From: Bradyrhizobium algeriense
GTDB lineage: Bacteria > Pseudomonadota > Alphaproteobacteria > Rhizobiales > Xanthobacteraceae
Assembly: GCF_003062295.1 (NCBI RefSeq)
Contig: NZ_PYCN01000006.1
Span: 124,001-188,000, forward strand
Length of the DNA: 64,000 nt
Reading direction: 5' to 3'
The notes under the pieces are model-generated. The model was not told where the DNA came from. It did not search any database and saw nothing but the letters and a program-made list of their open reading frames with translations. The stretch's first letter is position 1; each line of letters opens with the position of its first letter. Of the stretch, positions 1 to 7,638 are shown piece after piece. A program made the translations under genes and the position numbers.

Positions 1-68
1 GCGAGGAGTTCGCGGACTAATTGAAATCGGTTCGTTGCTCACGCCAGCAACGTGAACCTATTGCGACG

Positions 69-133
69 ATGAGCAACCTTAAGTAGCTTGCTACGAATGA
101 GCATCTTAAGGGGTCGCAATGAGCCAACCTAAG
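69..133 (+). repeat. Three imperfect direct repeats at the start of the Mrr-like gene
   Basis: The motif ATGAGC(C)AACCTTAAG occurs three times in loose form: at 69-83, at 97-110 (ATGAGCATCTTAAG), and at 119-133, where its ATG is the start codon of the Mrr-like gene. A 5-bp inverted repeat, GTAGC-tt-GCTAC, lies between the first two copies at 83-94. The repeats could be operator copies or remnants of a small tandem duplication of the translation start region. The sequence alone does not decide between these. Confidence 0.6.
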
Positions 134-1021
134 ACGGTTGATCGTGGCGTTTCATTCATCAAATTCGTGCTTGGACTTCTAAGGGCTCACCCGGACGGCA
201 TGCGCCCACGCGACATCTACGCGGAGATCGAATCAAAGCTGCCCTTGGATGATTTCGACAAGGAGACGATGAAGGGATCGGGGCTGCCGCGGTGGCGAGC
301 CGCCCTGCATTTCCACTCTGTCGCTGCGACGAAGGCTGTATTGCTCGTCAAGTCGGACGGACGATGGCGTGTGACCGACGAAGGCCAGAAGTTCGTGACG
401 CTGCCGGATTACGAACTCAAGCGGCTGATGCGATCCCGCTACCGCGAATGGCGCTGGAGCCACCCGAAGGGCAAGCCGGACGCCGGAATTGCAAACGCTG
501 CCGACGAAACGGCGCCACTCGACACTTCGGTTTTGTTCGAAGATGCCAAGGAGAAGGCGCGCGAAGAAATCGACACCTATCTCGACACCCTCTCGGGCTA
601 CGAATTTCAGAACCTCGTGGCGGCCTTGCTTGAAGGGATGGGATACGCCACCAGCACCGTTTCAAAACCAGGCTCGGATGGAGGAACGGATATCCTTGCC
701 TATATCGATCCGCTGGGCGCGCAGACGCCGCATATCCGCGTTCAAGTAAAGCATCGAGACCAGACAGCTTCGCGTGAAGATGTCGCGGCACTTCGAGGCA
801 TCATTCGGGGCGATCGGGAAATTGGCCTGTTTGTTTCTTCCGGCGGCTTCTCACGGGAGGCGCGTCGCGAAGCAGGCCACGGCGCCGTTCACATCGAACT
901 GGTCGACCTCGACCGCTTTCTTGAACTATGGCTACAGCACTACAGCAAGATACCTGAAGTCAAGCGATCGAAGCTTCGCCTTGAGCCAATCCACTTTCTG
1001 GCCGTGGTCTCGCTGACGTGA
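119..1021 (+). CDS. Mrr-like restriction endonuclease with N-terminal winged-helix domain
   Basis: This 300-residue protein has the two-domain layout of Mrr-type modification-dependent nucleases. Residues 1-100 form a winged-helix-like Mrr_N domain ending in GRWRVTDEGQKF. Residues about 155-280 form the PD-(D/E)XK nuclease fold. The visible active-site signature is Glu162 (GYEFQNLV), Asp191 in GSDGGTDI, and Gln209/Lys211 in VQVKH, so the catalytic core looks intact. The family cleaves methylated or foreign DNA, and a type IV defence role is inferred from that. No methyltransferase or specificity subunit is next to it, which fits a stand-alone enzyme. The start is the ATG at 119, preceded by a modest AAGGGG. 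The gene is flanked by repeats on both sides, which suggests an accessory insertion. The substrate modification cannot be told from sequence. Confidence 0.85.
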   Translation: MSQPKTVDRGVSFIKFVLGLLRAHPDGMRPRDIYAEIESKLPLDDFDKETMKGSGLPRWRAALHFHSVAATKAVLLVKSDGRWRVTDEGQKFVTLPDYELKRLMRSRYREWRWSHPKGKPDAGIANAADETAPLDTSVLFEDAKEKAREEIDTYLDTLSGYEFQNLVAALLEGMGYATSTVSKPGSDGGTDILAYIDPLGAQTPHIRVQVKHRDQTASREDVAALRGIIRGDREIGLFVSSGGFSREARREAGHGAVHIELVDLDRFLELWLQHYSKIPEVKRSKLRLEPIHFLAVVSLT

Positions 1022-1338
1022 GCCATTTTGAGTATCGCTACCGAAGAACTTGCGGTGACGCTGGCCGGCGGACGTATGGATCGACGACGGCTATCTCACG
1101 GCGTTGCTGTATGCGCAAGGTATCGGCGCGAGGAGTTTGTGGGGGATTAAGACTCTACGTCGTCCCTGCGAACGCAGGGACCCATACCGCGTTGTCCTGT
1201 CGATAAGAGCACGATGGCTGACGTCTTCCAAAACAATTGGTGCCGCGGCGTATGGGTCCCTGCGCCCGTGCGCAATTGCGCACTAGGCAGGGACGACATT
1301 GTCGTTTGGAGCGGCCAGCCCGGTTACGTCGACTCTAA
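1022..1338. other. Intergenic region dominated by a palindromic repeat element
   Basis: There is no convincing gene here. The first 130 bases show short coding-like runs, including one ending in REEFVGD and a stop at about 1127-1149. This resembles the EEFAD-stop at bases 3-20 of the window and may be gene debris. The rest is the inverted repeat described at 1157-1298. Confidence 0.5.
1157..1298. repeat. Long inverted repeat element, Bradyrhizobium-type intergenic palindrome
   Basis: The left arm (about 1157-1191) reads CGTCGTCCCTGCGAACGCAG followed by GGACCCATACCGCG. The right arm (about 1245-1298) is its reverse complement with a short insertion, GCGGCGTATGGGTCCCTGCG and then GCAGGGACGACA. 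Each arm can also fold on itself (CCCTGCGaaCGCAGGG). The RNA or single strand would form a cruciform-like structure. The element sits between the convergent ends of the Mrr-like gene and degP. The organisation matches non-autonomous REP/BIME-like elements, which are abundant in this group. Confidence 0.8.
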
Positions 1339-2853
1339 CTACTGCACGCTCAGCGCCACGAACCTCAATTCGCCTTCGCCGTTCGAGACCAGCAGCAGCA
1401 CCGACTTCTTGCCGTCCTTCTTGAGCTGATCGACGCGCTTCTTGATGTCGGCCGCGTTGCCGACCGCTTCCTGCGCCACCTCGACGATGACGTCGCCGGC
1501 CGACAGCCGCTTTTCGGCGGCATCGGAACCGTTGTCGACGCCGGTGACGATCACGCCCTTGACGCTGTCCTTGATCTTGTACTTGGTGCGCAGGTCCTTG
1601 CTCAGCGCGGCGAGATCGAGGCCGAGCGCCTTTTGCGTCACGGGCTTTTCGACGGGGTCTTCCTTGGTCTTGGCGGCGGCCTGCTGCACCTTTTCGGTAT
1701 CCTCGAGGCGCCCGAGGGTGACCTTGCGGCTTTCCTCCTTGCCCTTGCGGATGATGACCACGTCGACTTCCTTGCCGACGGCGGTGTCGGCGACGACGCG
1801 CGAGAGATCCTTCGGATCCTTGACATCCTTGCCGTCGAACTTGACGACGACGTCACCGGGCTCGATGCCGGCCGGCTTGGCCGGCCCCTTGTCGTCGATG
1901 CCGGCGACCAGCGCGCCGCGGGCGGGCTTGATGTTGAGGCTTTCGGCGATCTCCTCGGTGACCTGCTGAATCCGCACGCCGAGCCAGCCGCGGCGCAGTT
2001 CGCCGAACTGCCGGAGCTGATCGACCACGCCCGCCACCGTCTTCGAGGGCACCGCGAAGCCGAGGCCGATCGAGCCGCCGGTCGGCGAGATGATCAGCGT
2101 ATTGACACCGATCACTTCGCCTTCGAGGTTGAACAGCGGCCCGCCGGAATTGCCGCGATTGATGGAGGCGTCGGTCTGGATGTAGCTGTCATACGGCCCC
2201 TGGCTGATGTCGCGGTTGCGCGCCGACACGATGCCGGCCGTGACCGAGCCGCCGAGGCTGAACGGATTGCCGATCGCGATCACCCATTCGCCGAGCCGCA
2301 GCTTGTCGGAATCGCCGAACTTCACCGCGTTCACCGGCTTCACCGGCTTGAACTTCAGCACGGCGATGTCGGTCTTCTTGTCGACGCCGACCAGTTCGGC
2401 CTTGATCTTGGTGCCGTCGTTCATGATCACGTTGATCTCGTCGGCGTCCGCGATGACGTGATTGTTGGTGACGACGACGCCTGCGGCATCGATGATGAAA
2501 CCGGAGCCGAGCGAATTGGTCTTGCGGCGCTGCAACTCACCGCTCTTGTCGCCGTCCTTGGGAGCAGCGCCGCCGCGACGGTTCTTGAAGAAATCGTCGA
2601 AGAACTCTTCGAACGGCGAGCCCGGCGGCAATTGCGGCATCGCTTCCCTGTTGTTGCCGCCGCCTTTGGCCTCGACGTTCTGCGAGGTCGAGATATTGAC
2701 GACGGAGTCGATCACCTTTTCGGCAATGTCAGCGATGCCGTCCGGCCCGCGCGCGCTAGCCGGCACCGACGCCAGCAAGCTGGCGGCACTGAGCGAGATC
2801 GCAATCCCCATCAGGCACAGGCGGCGGCTCAAGGCGGGTCTGGCACCGGTCAT
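1339..2853 (-). CDS. degP: DegP/HtrA (Do) family periplasmic serine endoprotease
   Basis: The enzyme degrades or refolds misfolded envelope proteins in the periplasm. The 504-residue product has an N-terminal signal sequence (about residues 10-35, ending ASA) and a trypsin-like domain with the complete triad: His132 (TNNHV), Asp162 (KKTDIAVLKF) and Ser236 (GNSGGPLF). Two PDZ domains follow, at about residues 290-380 and 410-500. A Q-linker with acidic and proline residues (FEEFFDDFFKNRRGG) precedes the protease domain, as in other Do proteases. The ATG at 2853 is chosen because GGAG lies 10 bases upstream and it starts directly at the signal peptide; the open frame continues 37 codons further up without signal-like sequence. 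It is the last gene of a probable hflK-hflC-DUF2065-degP group, but a palindromic repeat separates it from DUF2065. Confidence 0.96.
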   Translation of the reverse strand: MTGARPALSRRLCLMGIAISLSAASLLASVPASARGPDGIADIAEKVIDSVVNISTSQNVEAKGGGNNREAMPQLPPGSPFEEFFDDFFKNRRGGAAPKDGDKSGELQRRKTNSLGSGFIIDAAGVVVTNNHVIADADEINVIMNDGTKIKAELVGVDKKTDIAVLKFKPVKPVNAVKFGDSDKLRLGEWVIAIGNPFSLGGSVTAGIVSARNRDISQGPYDSYIQTDASINRGNSGGPLFNLEGEVIGVNTLIISPTGGSIGLGFAVPSKTVAGVVDQLRQFGELRRGWLGVRIQQVTEEIAESLNIKPARGALVAGIDDKGPAKPAGIEPGDVVVKFDGKDVKDPKDLSRVVADTAVGKEVDVVIIRKGKEESRKVTLGRLEDTEKVQQAAAKTKEDPVEKPVTQKALGLDLAALSKDLRTKYKIKDSVKGVIVTGVDNGSDAAEKRLSAGDVIVEVAQEAVGNAADIKKRVDQLKKDGKKSVLLLVSNGEGELRFVALSVQ

Positions 2854-3005
2854 GTCGGCTTGTCTCCAAGGGGGTGGATTCGGGCCCACAGTGCGCCCGA
2901 ACGGGTCCGAGGCGCAAGCATCTCGCCTGATATTCCGCCGGAAAACCGGCCCCAGGCGGCTCACGATTGCGTTGACGCCACAGCTAGTTGCGGGCCGTTT
3001 ATTGC

Positions 3006-3124
3006 CGTCATTCCGGGGCGCGAAGTCAAACTAGATGTGCAATTGCACATCTTGGAATCTTTGGGTTCCCCGGTGTGCACTTGCACACCTGAGGGCTGGT
3101 CCTCCGGAACACCCCGGAATGACG
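3006..3124. repeat. Palindromic repeat with CGTCATTCCGGGG termini
   Basis: The element starts with CGTCATTCCGGGG (3006-3018) and ends with its reverse complement CCCCGGAATGACG (3112-3124). It contains two smaller internal palindromes: GATGTGCAATTGCACATC and GGTGTGCACTTGCACACC. It fills most of the gap between DUF2065 and degP and may form a processing or stability structure in the shared minus-strand transcript. The same termini occur inside the uvrD-like gene at 50847-51002. Confidence 0.85.
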
Positions 3125-3132
3125 GTGAACGT

Positions 3133-3333
3133 CTACCGCCGCACGAACCAGATCAGCACCAGACCCACGACCGCCGAGACGATGCCGACGATCCGCAGGA
3201 CATTATCCGGCGTTGCCAGCGCGCTCTTCATCGCCCGGCGCATCCAGGCCGGACTGGCGGCGAACATCAGGCCTTCGAGCACAAAGAGGATGCCCACACC
3301 GATGAGGAAGTCGGTGAACGCTATGGACCTCAT
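3133..3333 (-). CDS. DUF2065 family small inner-membrane protein (YjeT-like)
   Basis: This 66-residue protein has two hydrophobic segments, about residues 6-24 and 44-63, separated by a basic loop (MRRAMKSAL), and ends in the basic tail FVRR. Length, the N-terminal FLIGVG-ILFVLEGL pattern and the position next to hflC match the DUF2065/YjeT family, which often sits beside hflKC. The function of the family is not known; the context suggests association with FtsH-HflKC membrane quality control. It lies about 100 bases downstream of hflC on the same strand with a stable hairpin in the gap, so its expression may be partly uncoupled from hflKC. Confidence 0.85.
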   Translation of the reverse strand: MRSIAFTDFLIGVGILFVLEGLMFAASPAWMRRAMKSALATPDNVLRIVGIVSAVVGLVLIWFVRR

Positions 3334-3377
3334 CGGAAAACAACCCCCCGCTATTCAAGCGTCTTTTGCTTTTATGC

Positions 3378-3402
3378 CGGCGAAGCGGGCCCCGCTTCGC
3401 CG
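3378..3402 (-). terminator. GC-rich hairpin between hflC and DUF2065
   Basis: A perfect 11-bp stem (CGGCGAAGCGG / CCGCTTCGCCG) with a 3-base loop lies just after the hflC stop. There is no classic U tract on the minus strand, only CATAAAAGC, so it may act as an RNA-stabilising hairpin or a weak attenuator rather than a full terminator. Confidence 0.45.
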
Positions 3403-3429
3403 TAACGCGTGTATCCGGCCCGGACGTTC

Positions 3430-4329
3430 TTAAGGCTTCGGCGCCGCGGCCGCCGGCGGATGGCCCGACGGATTGGCGAAGAAGCGGAAGAACTCGGAAT
3501 CCGGCCGCAGCAGGAAACGGGTGTCGTTGGAACGGAGCCCGGTCTCGTAGGCCGACATCGAGCGGTAGAAGGCGAAGAATTCCGGATCCCTGCCATAGGC
3601 CTCGGCGAACAGCCGGTTGCGTTCGGCGTCGCCCACGCCGCGGGTCTGCTCGGCGGTCGAATTGGCATCGGCGACGATGACGACCGCTTCGCGATCGGCC
3701 TTCGAACGGATCTCCTGCGCCTTCTGGCCGCCTTGGGCGCGGAATTCCTGGGCCTCGCGCTCACGTTCGGTCTGCATGCGCTTGTAGACCGCCTGGCTGT
3801 TCTGTTCCGGCAGATCGGCGCGGCGGATACGCACGTCGACCACCTGGATGCCGTACTGATCGGCCTCCCGGTCGAGCTGCTCGCGGATGCGCGTCATCAG
3901 GCCCTCGCGTTCGTCGCGCACCACATTGATGAAGCTGACCTCGCCCAGCACGCGGCGCAGCGCCGCGTTCAAGAGCGTGGTGAGCTGGATGTTGGCGGCC
4001 TGGATCGAGCCGATGCTCTGATAGAAGCGCAACGGGTTCTTGATCCGGTAGCGGGCGAAGGCGTCGACAACGAGCCGCTTCTGGTCGGAAGCGATGACTT
4101 CCTGCGACGGATTTTCCAGATCGAGGATGCGCTTGTCGATGCTGATGACGGTGTCGATGAACGGCGCCTTGAAGTTAAGGCCCGGCTCCGACACGACGTC
4201 GACCGGCCGGCCGAGCCGGACAACGAGCGCCTGTTCGGTCTGCGACACCGTGAAGATCGAGCTGTAGACCACGATCACCGCGAGAAACAGCAGGATCAGG
4301 GTGACAATACCTGTAACGGGAGACCTCAT
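3430..4329 (-). CDS. hflC: HflC, FtsH protease modulator (SPFH/prohibitin family)
   Basis: HflC forms the HflKC membrane complex that surrounds and modulates the FtsH protease. The 299-residue product has an N-terminal transmembrane anchor (residues about 7-25, periplasmic bulk) and an SPFH/Band-7 domain (about 25-200, with LVVRLGRPVDVVSEPGLNFK). A charged coiled-coil stretch follows (KRMQTEREREAQEFRAQGGQ onward). The C-terminal segment contains YGRDPEFFAFYRSMSAYE, typical of HflC. The tail is rich in Pro/Ala. The start overlaps the hflK stop by four bases (ATGA), the usual translational coupling of this pair. Confidence 0.96.
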   Translation of the reverse strand: MRSPVTGIVTLILLFLAVIVVYSSIFTVSQTEQALVVRLGRPVDVVSEPGLNFKAPFIDTVISIDKRILDLENPSQEVIASDQKRLVVDAFARYRIKNPLRFYQSIGSIQAANIQLTTLLNAALRRVLGEVSFINVVRDEREGLMTRIREQLDREADQYGIQVVDVRIRRADLPEQNSQAVYKRMQTEREREAQEFRAQGGQKAQEIRSKADREAVVIVADANSTAEQTRGVGDAERNRLFAEAYGRDPEFFAFYRSMSAYETGLRSNDTRFLLRPDSEFFRFFANPSGHPPAAAAPKP

Positions 4330-5465
4330 CGGGTGCCTCCGGTCTGCTGCTGGCCAGCCGTCGGCGCCGGACGGCGCGGCGTCAATTCGCTGAGCGGCAG
4401 ATACGGCACGAGGCTCTGTGCCGAGTTGCCGCCGTCATAGACCAGCTTCTCGGACCCGCCGAGAATCCGCTCCATCGTCTCCAGGTAAATTCGCTGCCGC
4501 GTCACGTCAGGCGCCTTCTTGTACTCGTCGTAGACTTTCGTGAAGCGCGAGCTCTGGCCCTTGGCCTCGGCGACCGCCTGTTCCTTGTAACCTTCGGCGA
4601 CCTGCAGGATCTGCGCGGCGCGTCCGCGCGCGTCGGGGACGACGCGGTTGGCATAGCTCTGCGCCTCGTTCTGCAGCCGCTCGAAGTCGGCACGCGCGGC
4701 CTGCACGTCGCGGAACGCGTCGATGACCTGCGCGGGCGGGTCGACCTTCTGCATCTGTACCTGCGTGATCTGGATCCCGGAGCCGTAGGTGTCGAGCGTC
4801 CTCTGCATCAATTCCTGCACGCCCTGCTCGTTCGTGGTGCGGGCGCCGGTGAGGATCGGCTGAATCAAGGAGCGGCCGATCACCTCGCGCATCGCGCTTT
4901 CGGCCACTGCCTTCACGGTGCCTTCGGGGTTTTGGATGTTGAACAGGAAATTGCCGACGCCGTCGGGCTTGATCCGCCACAACACGGTGAAGTCGACGTC
5001 GACGATGTTTTCGTCGCCGGTCAGCATCAGGCTTTCTTCCGGCACGTCCCGCATGGTGCGGCCGCGCCGCGCCGGATCGTCGATCAGCGACATGCCGATC
5101 GAGAGGGTGGAGACGCGCAACGCCTTCGGAAGCAGCACGGTCTCGATCGGATAGGGCAGATGATAGTTCAGGCCGGGCTGCACGGTGCGCACGTGCTTGC
5201 CGAAGCGCAGCACGACGCCGAGTTCTTCCGACTGCACGCGGAAGAATCCGGACAACCCCCAGATCGCCAGCGCGCCAACCAGCACCAGCGCGATGCCCAT
5301 GCCGCTGAAATGCCCGCCGGGCAGAAGCTGCTGCAGCTTGTCCTGGCCGCGCCGCAGGAGGTCCTCCAGATCGGGGGGCCTTGGCCCGACCGATTGCGGA
5401 CCGCCGCCCCATGGTCCTTTGGGACCCTGGCCCCAGGGGCCCCCGCCTTGATTCTTCCACGGCAT
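4326..5465 (-). CDS. hflK: HflK, FtsH protease modulator (SPFH/prohibitin family)
   Basis: This is the partner of HflC in the periplasmic FtsH-regulating cage. The 379-residue product starts with a Gly/Pro/Trp-rich cytoplasmic segment (MPWKNQGGGPWGQGPKGPWG), as is typical for HflK. A transmembrane helix follows at about residues 55-75 (GIALVLVGALAIWGLSGFF). The SPFH domain and coiled coil come next (residues about 80-330), and the C-terminus is proline-rich. The start at 5465 is supported by AGGAG seven bases upstream; the longer open frame upstream is not HflK-like. It is first in the operon, behind the promoter at 5540-5568. Confidence 0.96.
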   Translation of the reverse strand: MPWKNQGGGPWGQGPKGPWGGGPQSVGPRPPDLEDLLRRGQDKLQQLLPGGHFSGMGIALVLVGALAIWGLSGFFRVQSEELGVVLRFGKHVRTVQPGLNYHLPYPIETVLLPKALRVSTLSIGMSLIDDPARRGRTMRDVPEESLMLTGDENIVDVDFTVLWRIKPDGVGNFLFNIQNPEGTVKAVAESAMREVIGRSLIQPILTGARTTNEQGVQELMQRTLDTYGSGIQITQVQMQKVDPPAQVIDAFRDVQAARADFERLQNEAQSYANRVVPDARGRAAQILQVAEGYKEQAVAEAKGQSSRFTKVYDEYKKAPDVTRQRIYLETMERILGGSEKLVYDGGNSAQSLVPYLPLSELTPRRPAPTAGQQQTGGTR

Positions 5466-5539
5466 ATAAACTCTCCTCTGCGGGTGGCCGGGGTCCGCCT
5501 GTGGGGCAGGATGCCTTAAGCCTCGCATATCCGCCCGGC

Positions 5540-5568
5540 TTTATAGGGGACCGCTAGGTCCCTTACAA
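5540..5568 (-). promoter_or_regulatory. Probable sigma-70 type promoter of the hflKC operon with palindromic spacer
   Basis: On the minus strand, TTGTAA (-35, plus positions 5563-5568) and TATAAA (-10, 5540-5545) are separated by exactly 17 bases. Sixteen of the spacer bases form the perfect inverted repeat GGGACC-TAGC-GGTCCC. Transcription would start near 5533, giving a leader of about 68 bases before hflK. The palindrome could be an operator placed between the promoter hexamers. Confidence 0.6.
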
Positions 5569-5649
5569 CGCAAGCTTACTGCTCGAAGCAGCTATGCCTG
5601 ACGCCATAATTGTCAATGGAAACATTGGTTAGCGAGGTTAACGCGACGA

Positions 5650-6162
5650 TTAGCGCTTCCCGCGCCGGCGAAATGTCACATAGGAGAAATCGGCGCTGTC
5701 GTGCGGCCCGGCCGGATTCCGCACGCGCCCCACCTCTTCCCATGCGGTTGGATCGACGGGTGGGAAACGCGTGTCGCCGTCGGGCCGGGCGTGCACCTCG
5801 GTAATCTCCAGGCGATCGGCGTCCTCCATCCACTGGGCATAGATTTCCGCGCCGCCGATCACAGCGATCTCAGTGGCGAAACGTCGCAGCGCATCGCCGG
5901 TGGCGATCGCCCTCGCATCCGCGAAGGAGTTGGCGACCACAACGCCGCCGGCGCGAAAGCCCGCGTCGCGGGTGACGACGATATTGGTCCGTCCGGGAAG
6001 CGGCCGGCCGATCGAGACGAAGGTCTTGCGCCCCATCACCACGGGCCTTCCCGTTGTCAGCGCCTTGAAGCGCGCCATGTCGGATTTCAGCCGCCACGGC
6101 ATGGCGCCGCTGGCCCCGATCACGCCGTTCTCGGCGACTGCCACGATGAGAACGATTTCCAT
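5650..6162 (-). CDS. folA: Dihydrofolate reductase
   Basis: Reduces dihydrofolate to tetrahydrofolate with NADPH, recycling the product of thymidylate synthase. The 170-residue protein shows the DHFR pattern: IVAVAENGVIGASGAMPWRLKSDMARFK with the catalytic acidic residue Asp28, VVMGRKTFVSIGRPLPGRTNIVVTR (NADPH site), and AVIGGAEIYAQW. Length is normal for a chromosomal FolA. Its ATG overlaps the stop of the upstream GNAT gene by one base (TAATG), so it is the last gene of a coupled thyA-GNAT-folA operon. Confidence 0.97.
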   Translation of the reverse strand: MEIVLIVAVAENGVIGASGAMPWRLKSDMARFKALTTGRPVVMGRKTFVSIGRPLPGRTNIVVTRDAGFRAGGVVVANSFADARAIATGDALRRFATEIAVIGGAEIYAQWMEDADRLEITEVHARPDGDTRFPPVDPTAWEEVGRVRNPAGPHDSADFSYVTFRRRGKR

Positions 6163-6647
6163 TACCGCGTCCCTTGCGCCAGCGCCGTCAGATCAGGACC
6201 GCCGACCCGGCAAATCGTCCACTCGTCCATCAGTTCGGCGCCGAGCGATTTGTAGAATTCGATCGACGGCGTGTTCCAGTCGAGCACCGACCATTGCAAA
6301 CGCGACCAGCCGTTCGCCACGCATTCCCTGGCGAGACGCACCAGCAGTGCCTTGCCGATACCCTTGCCGCGCAGTGCGGGGCGAACGAACAGGTCTTCCA
6401 GATAGATCCCGGAGCGGCCGCTGAAGGTCGAGAAATTGACGAACCAGACCGCGAAGCCGGCAGGCATCCCGTCCCATTCGGCGATCTCGCAGAACAATCG
6501 CGGATTGGCGCCGAACAGCGCCGCATCGATGTCGGCCTCCGTCGCCTCCATTTCGTGAAGCAGCTTTTCGTATTCGGCGAGTTCGCGAACAAAGGACAGC
6601 ACAAGTCCCGCTTCGCCCGGCCGCGCGCGGCGGATCAGAAGGGACAT
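6162..6647 (-). CDS. GNAT family N-acetyltransferase
   Basis: This 161-residue acetyltransferase has the GNAT fold signatures IYLEDLFVRPALRGKGIGKALLVRLA (motif A, acetyl-CoA pyrophosphate loop) and DWNTPSIEFYKSLGAELMDEW (motif B). It resembles diamine/thialysine N-acetyltransferase-like proteins (SAT family), but the substrate cannot be assigned. The internal ATG at 6647 is chosen because the domain begins there (MSLLIRRARPGEAG) and the 26 upstream codons are low-complexity basic sequence. It lies between thyA and folA with only 22 bases to thyA and a one-base overlap with folA, so it is probably co-transcribed with both. Confidence 0.88.
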   Translation of the reverse strand: MSLLIRRARPGEAGLVLSFVRELAEYEKLLHEMEATEADIDAALFGANPRLFCEIAEWDGMPAGFAVWFVNFSTFSGRSGIYLEDLFVRPALRGKGIGKALLVRLARECVANGWSRLQWSVLDWNTPSIEFYKSLGAELMDEWTICRVGGPDLTALAQGTR

Positions 6648-6669
6648 CAGATGCTCACACCGCTGCTGC

Positions 6670-7464
6670 TCATACGGCGACTTCGGCCTTGATGTGCGGG
6701 TGCGGATCGTAGCCCTCGAGCGCAAAATCCTCGTAACGGAACGCGAAGATGTCCTTCACGTCCGGATTGATCTTCATGACCGGCAATTGACGCGTCGGCC
6801 GCGTCAGTTGCAGCCGCGCCTGCTCGAGGTGGTTGGAGTAGAGATGCGTGTCGCCAAACGAGTGCACGAAATCGCCGGGCTTCAATCCCGTCACCTGCGC
6901 GACCATCATGGTCAGCAACGAATAGGACGCGATGTTGAAGGGGACGCCGAGGAACACGTCGGCCGAGCGCTGATAGAGCTGGCAGGACAGCTTGCCGTTG
7001 GCGACATAGAACTGAAACAGGCAATGACAGGGCGGCAGCGCCATCTTGTCGACGTCGGCCGGATTCCACGCGCTCACGATCAGCCGCCGCGAATCCGGGT
7101 TGCGCTTGATCATGTCGATGACGTTGGAAATCTGGTCGATGCTGCGCCCGTCCGGCGCCGGCCAGGAGCGCCACTGCGATCCGTAGACCGGCCCCAGATC
7201 GCCGTTGGCGTCGGCCCATTCATCCCAGATCGAAACGCCATTGTCCTTGAGATATTTGATGTTGGTGTCGCCGGCGAGGAACCACAGCAATTCGTGCACG
7301 ATCGCCTTCAGCGGCAACCGCTTGGTCGTCAGCATCGGAAACCCGGCCGACAGGTTGAACCGCATCTGGTGACCGAAGATCGACAGCGTGCCGGTGCCGG
7401 TACGGTCGTGCTTCTCCGCGCCGTCAGAGAGAATCCGTTCGAGCAGATCGTGGTACTGGTTCAT
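6670..7464 (-). CDS. thyA: Thymidylate synthase
   Basis: Methylates dUMP to dTMP using methylene-tetrahydrofolate, producing the dihydrofolate that FolA reduces. The protein is 264 residues, the same as Escherichia coli ThyA. It carries the nucleophile Cys146 in [13 protein letters not shown], the folate/dUMP-binding [17 protein letters not shown] segment, and DTHLYSNH. First gene of thyA-GNAT-folA. A TATAAT box is present 85 bases upstream of the start. Confidence 0.98.
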   Translation of the reverse strand: MNQYHDLLERILSDGAEKHDRTGTGTLSIFGHQMRFNLSAGFPMLTTKRLPLKAIVHELLWFLAGDTNIKYLKDNGVSIWDEWADANGDLGPVYGSQWRSWPAPDGRSIDQISNVIDMIKRNPDSRRLIVSAWNPADVDKMALPPCHCLFQFYVANGKLSCQLYQRSADVFLGVPFNIASYSLLTMMVAQVTGLKPGDFVHSFGDTHLYSNHLEQARLQLTRPTRQLPVMKINPDVKDIFAFRYEDFALEGYDPHPHIKAEVAV

Positions 7465-7548
7465 GGCTGGTGCTTCAGGCCTTTGTCAGAACGGCGAATT
7501 TAGCGGCCGGGACAGCCGATCGACACGCCGATTCGGCTTCGCACACTG

Positions 7549-7554
7549 ATTATA
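7549..7554 (-). promoter_or_regulatory. Candidate -10 box for thyA
   Basis: A perfect TATAAT occurs on the minus strand 85 bases upstream of the thyA ATG. No good -35 hexamer is visible at 16-18 bases (the region is GC-rich), so this is a tentative assignment. Confidence 0.35.
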
Positions 7555-7588
7555 CCCGGAAAAATGATCATCCCGCGCGCAAACGACA

Positions 7589-7614
7589 AGGGGCGGAACC
7601 TGCGTCCCGCCCCT
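7589..7614 (-). terminator. Hairpin terminator of the tct operon
   Basis: An 8-bp stem, AGGGGCGG / CCGCCCCT, lies 25 bases after the tctC stop. On the minus strand it is followed by TGTCGTTT. Its position between tctC and thyA fits a factor-independent terminator with a weak U tract. Confidence 0.6.
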
Positions 7615-7638
7615 CGCCCATTGTCTTGATTGTATGGG

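Noticed and set aside
1633..3405. 590-codon open frame antisense to degP
   Set aside because: It mirrors the degP coding strand; the composition is His/Asp/Arg-rich as expected for a reverse-complement shadow in GC-rich DNA, and no domain is recognisable.
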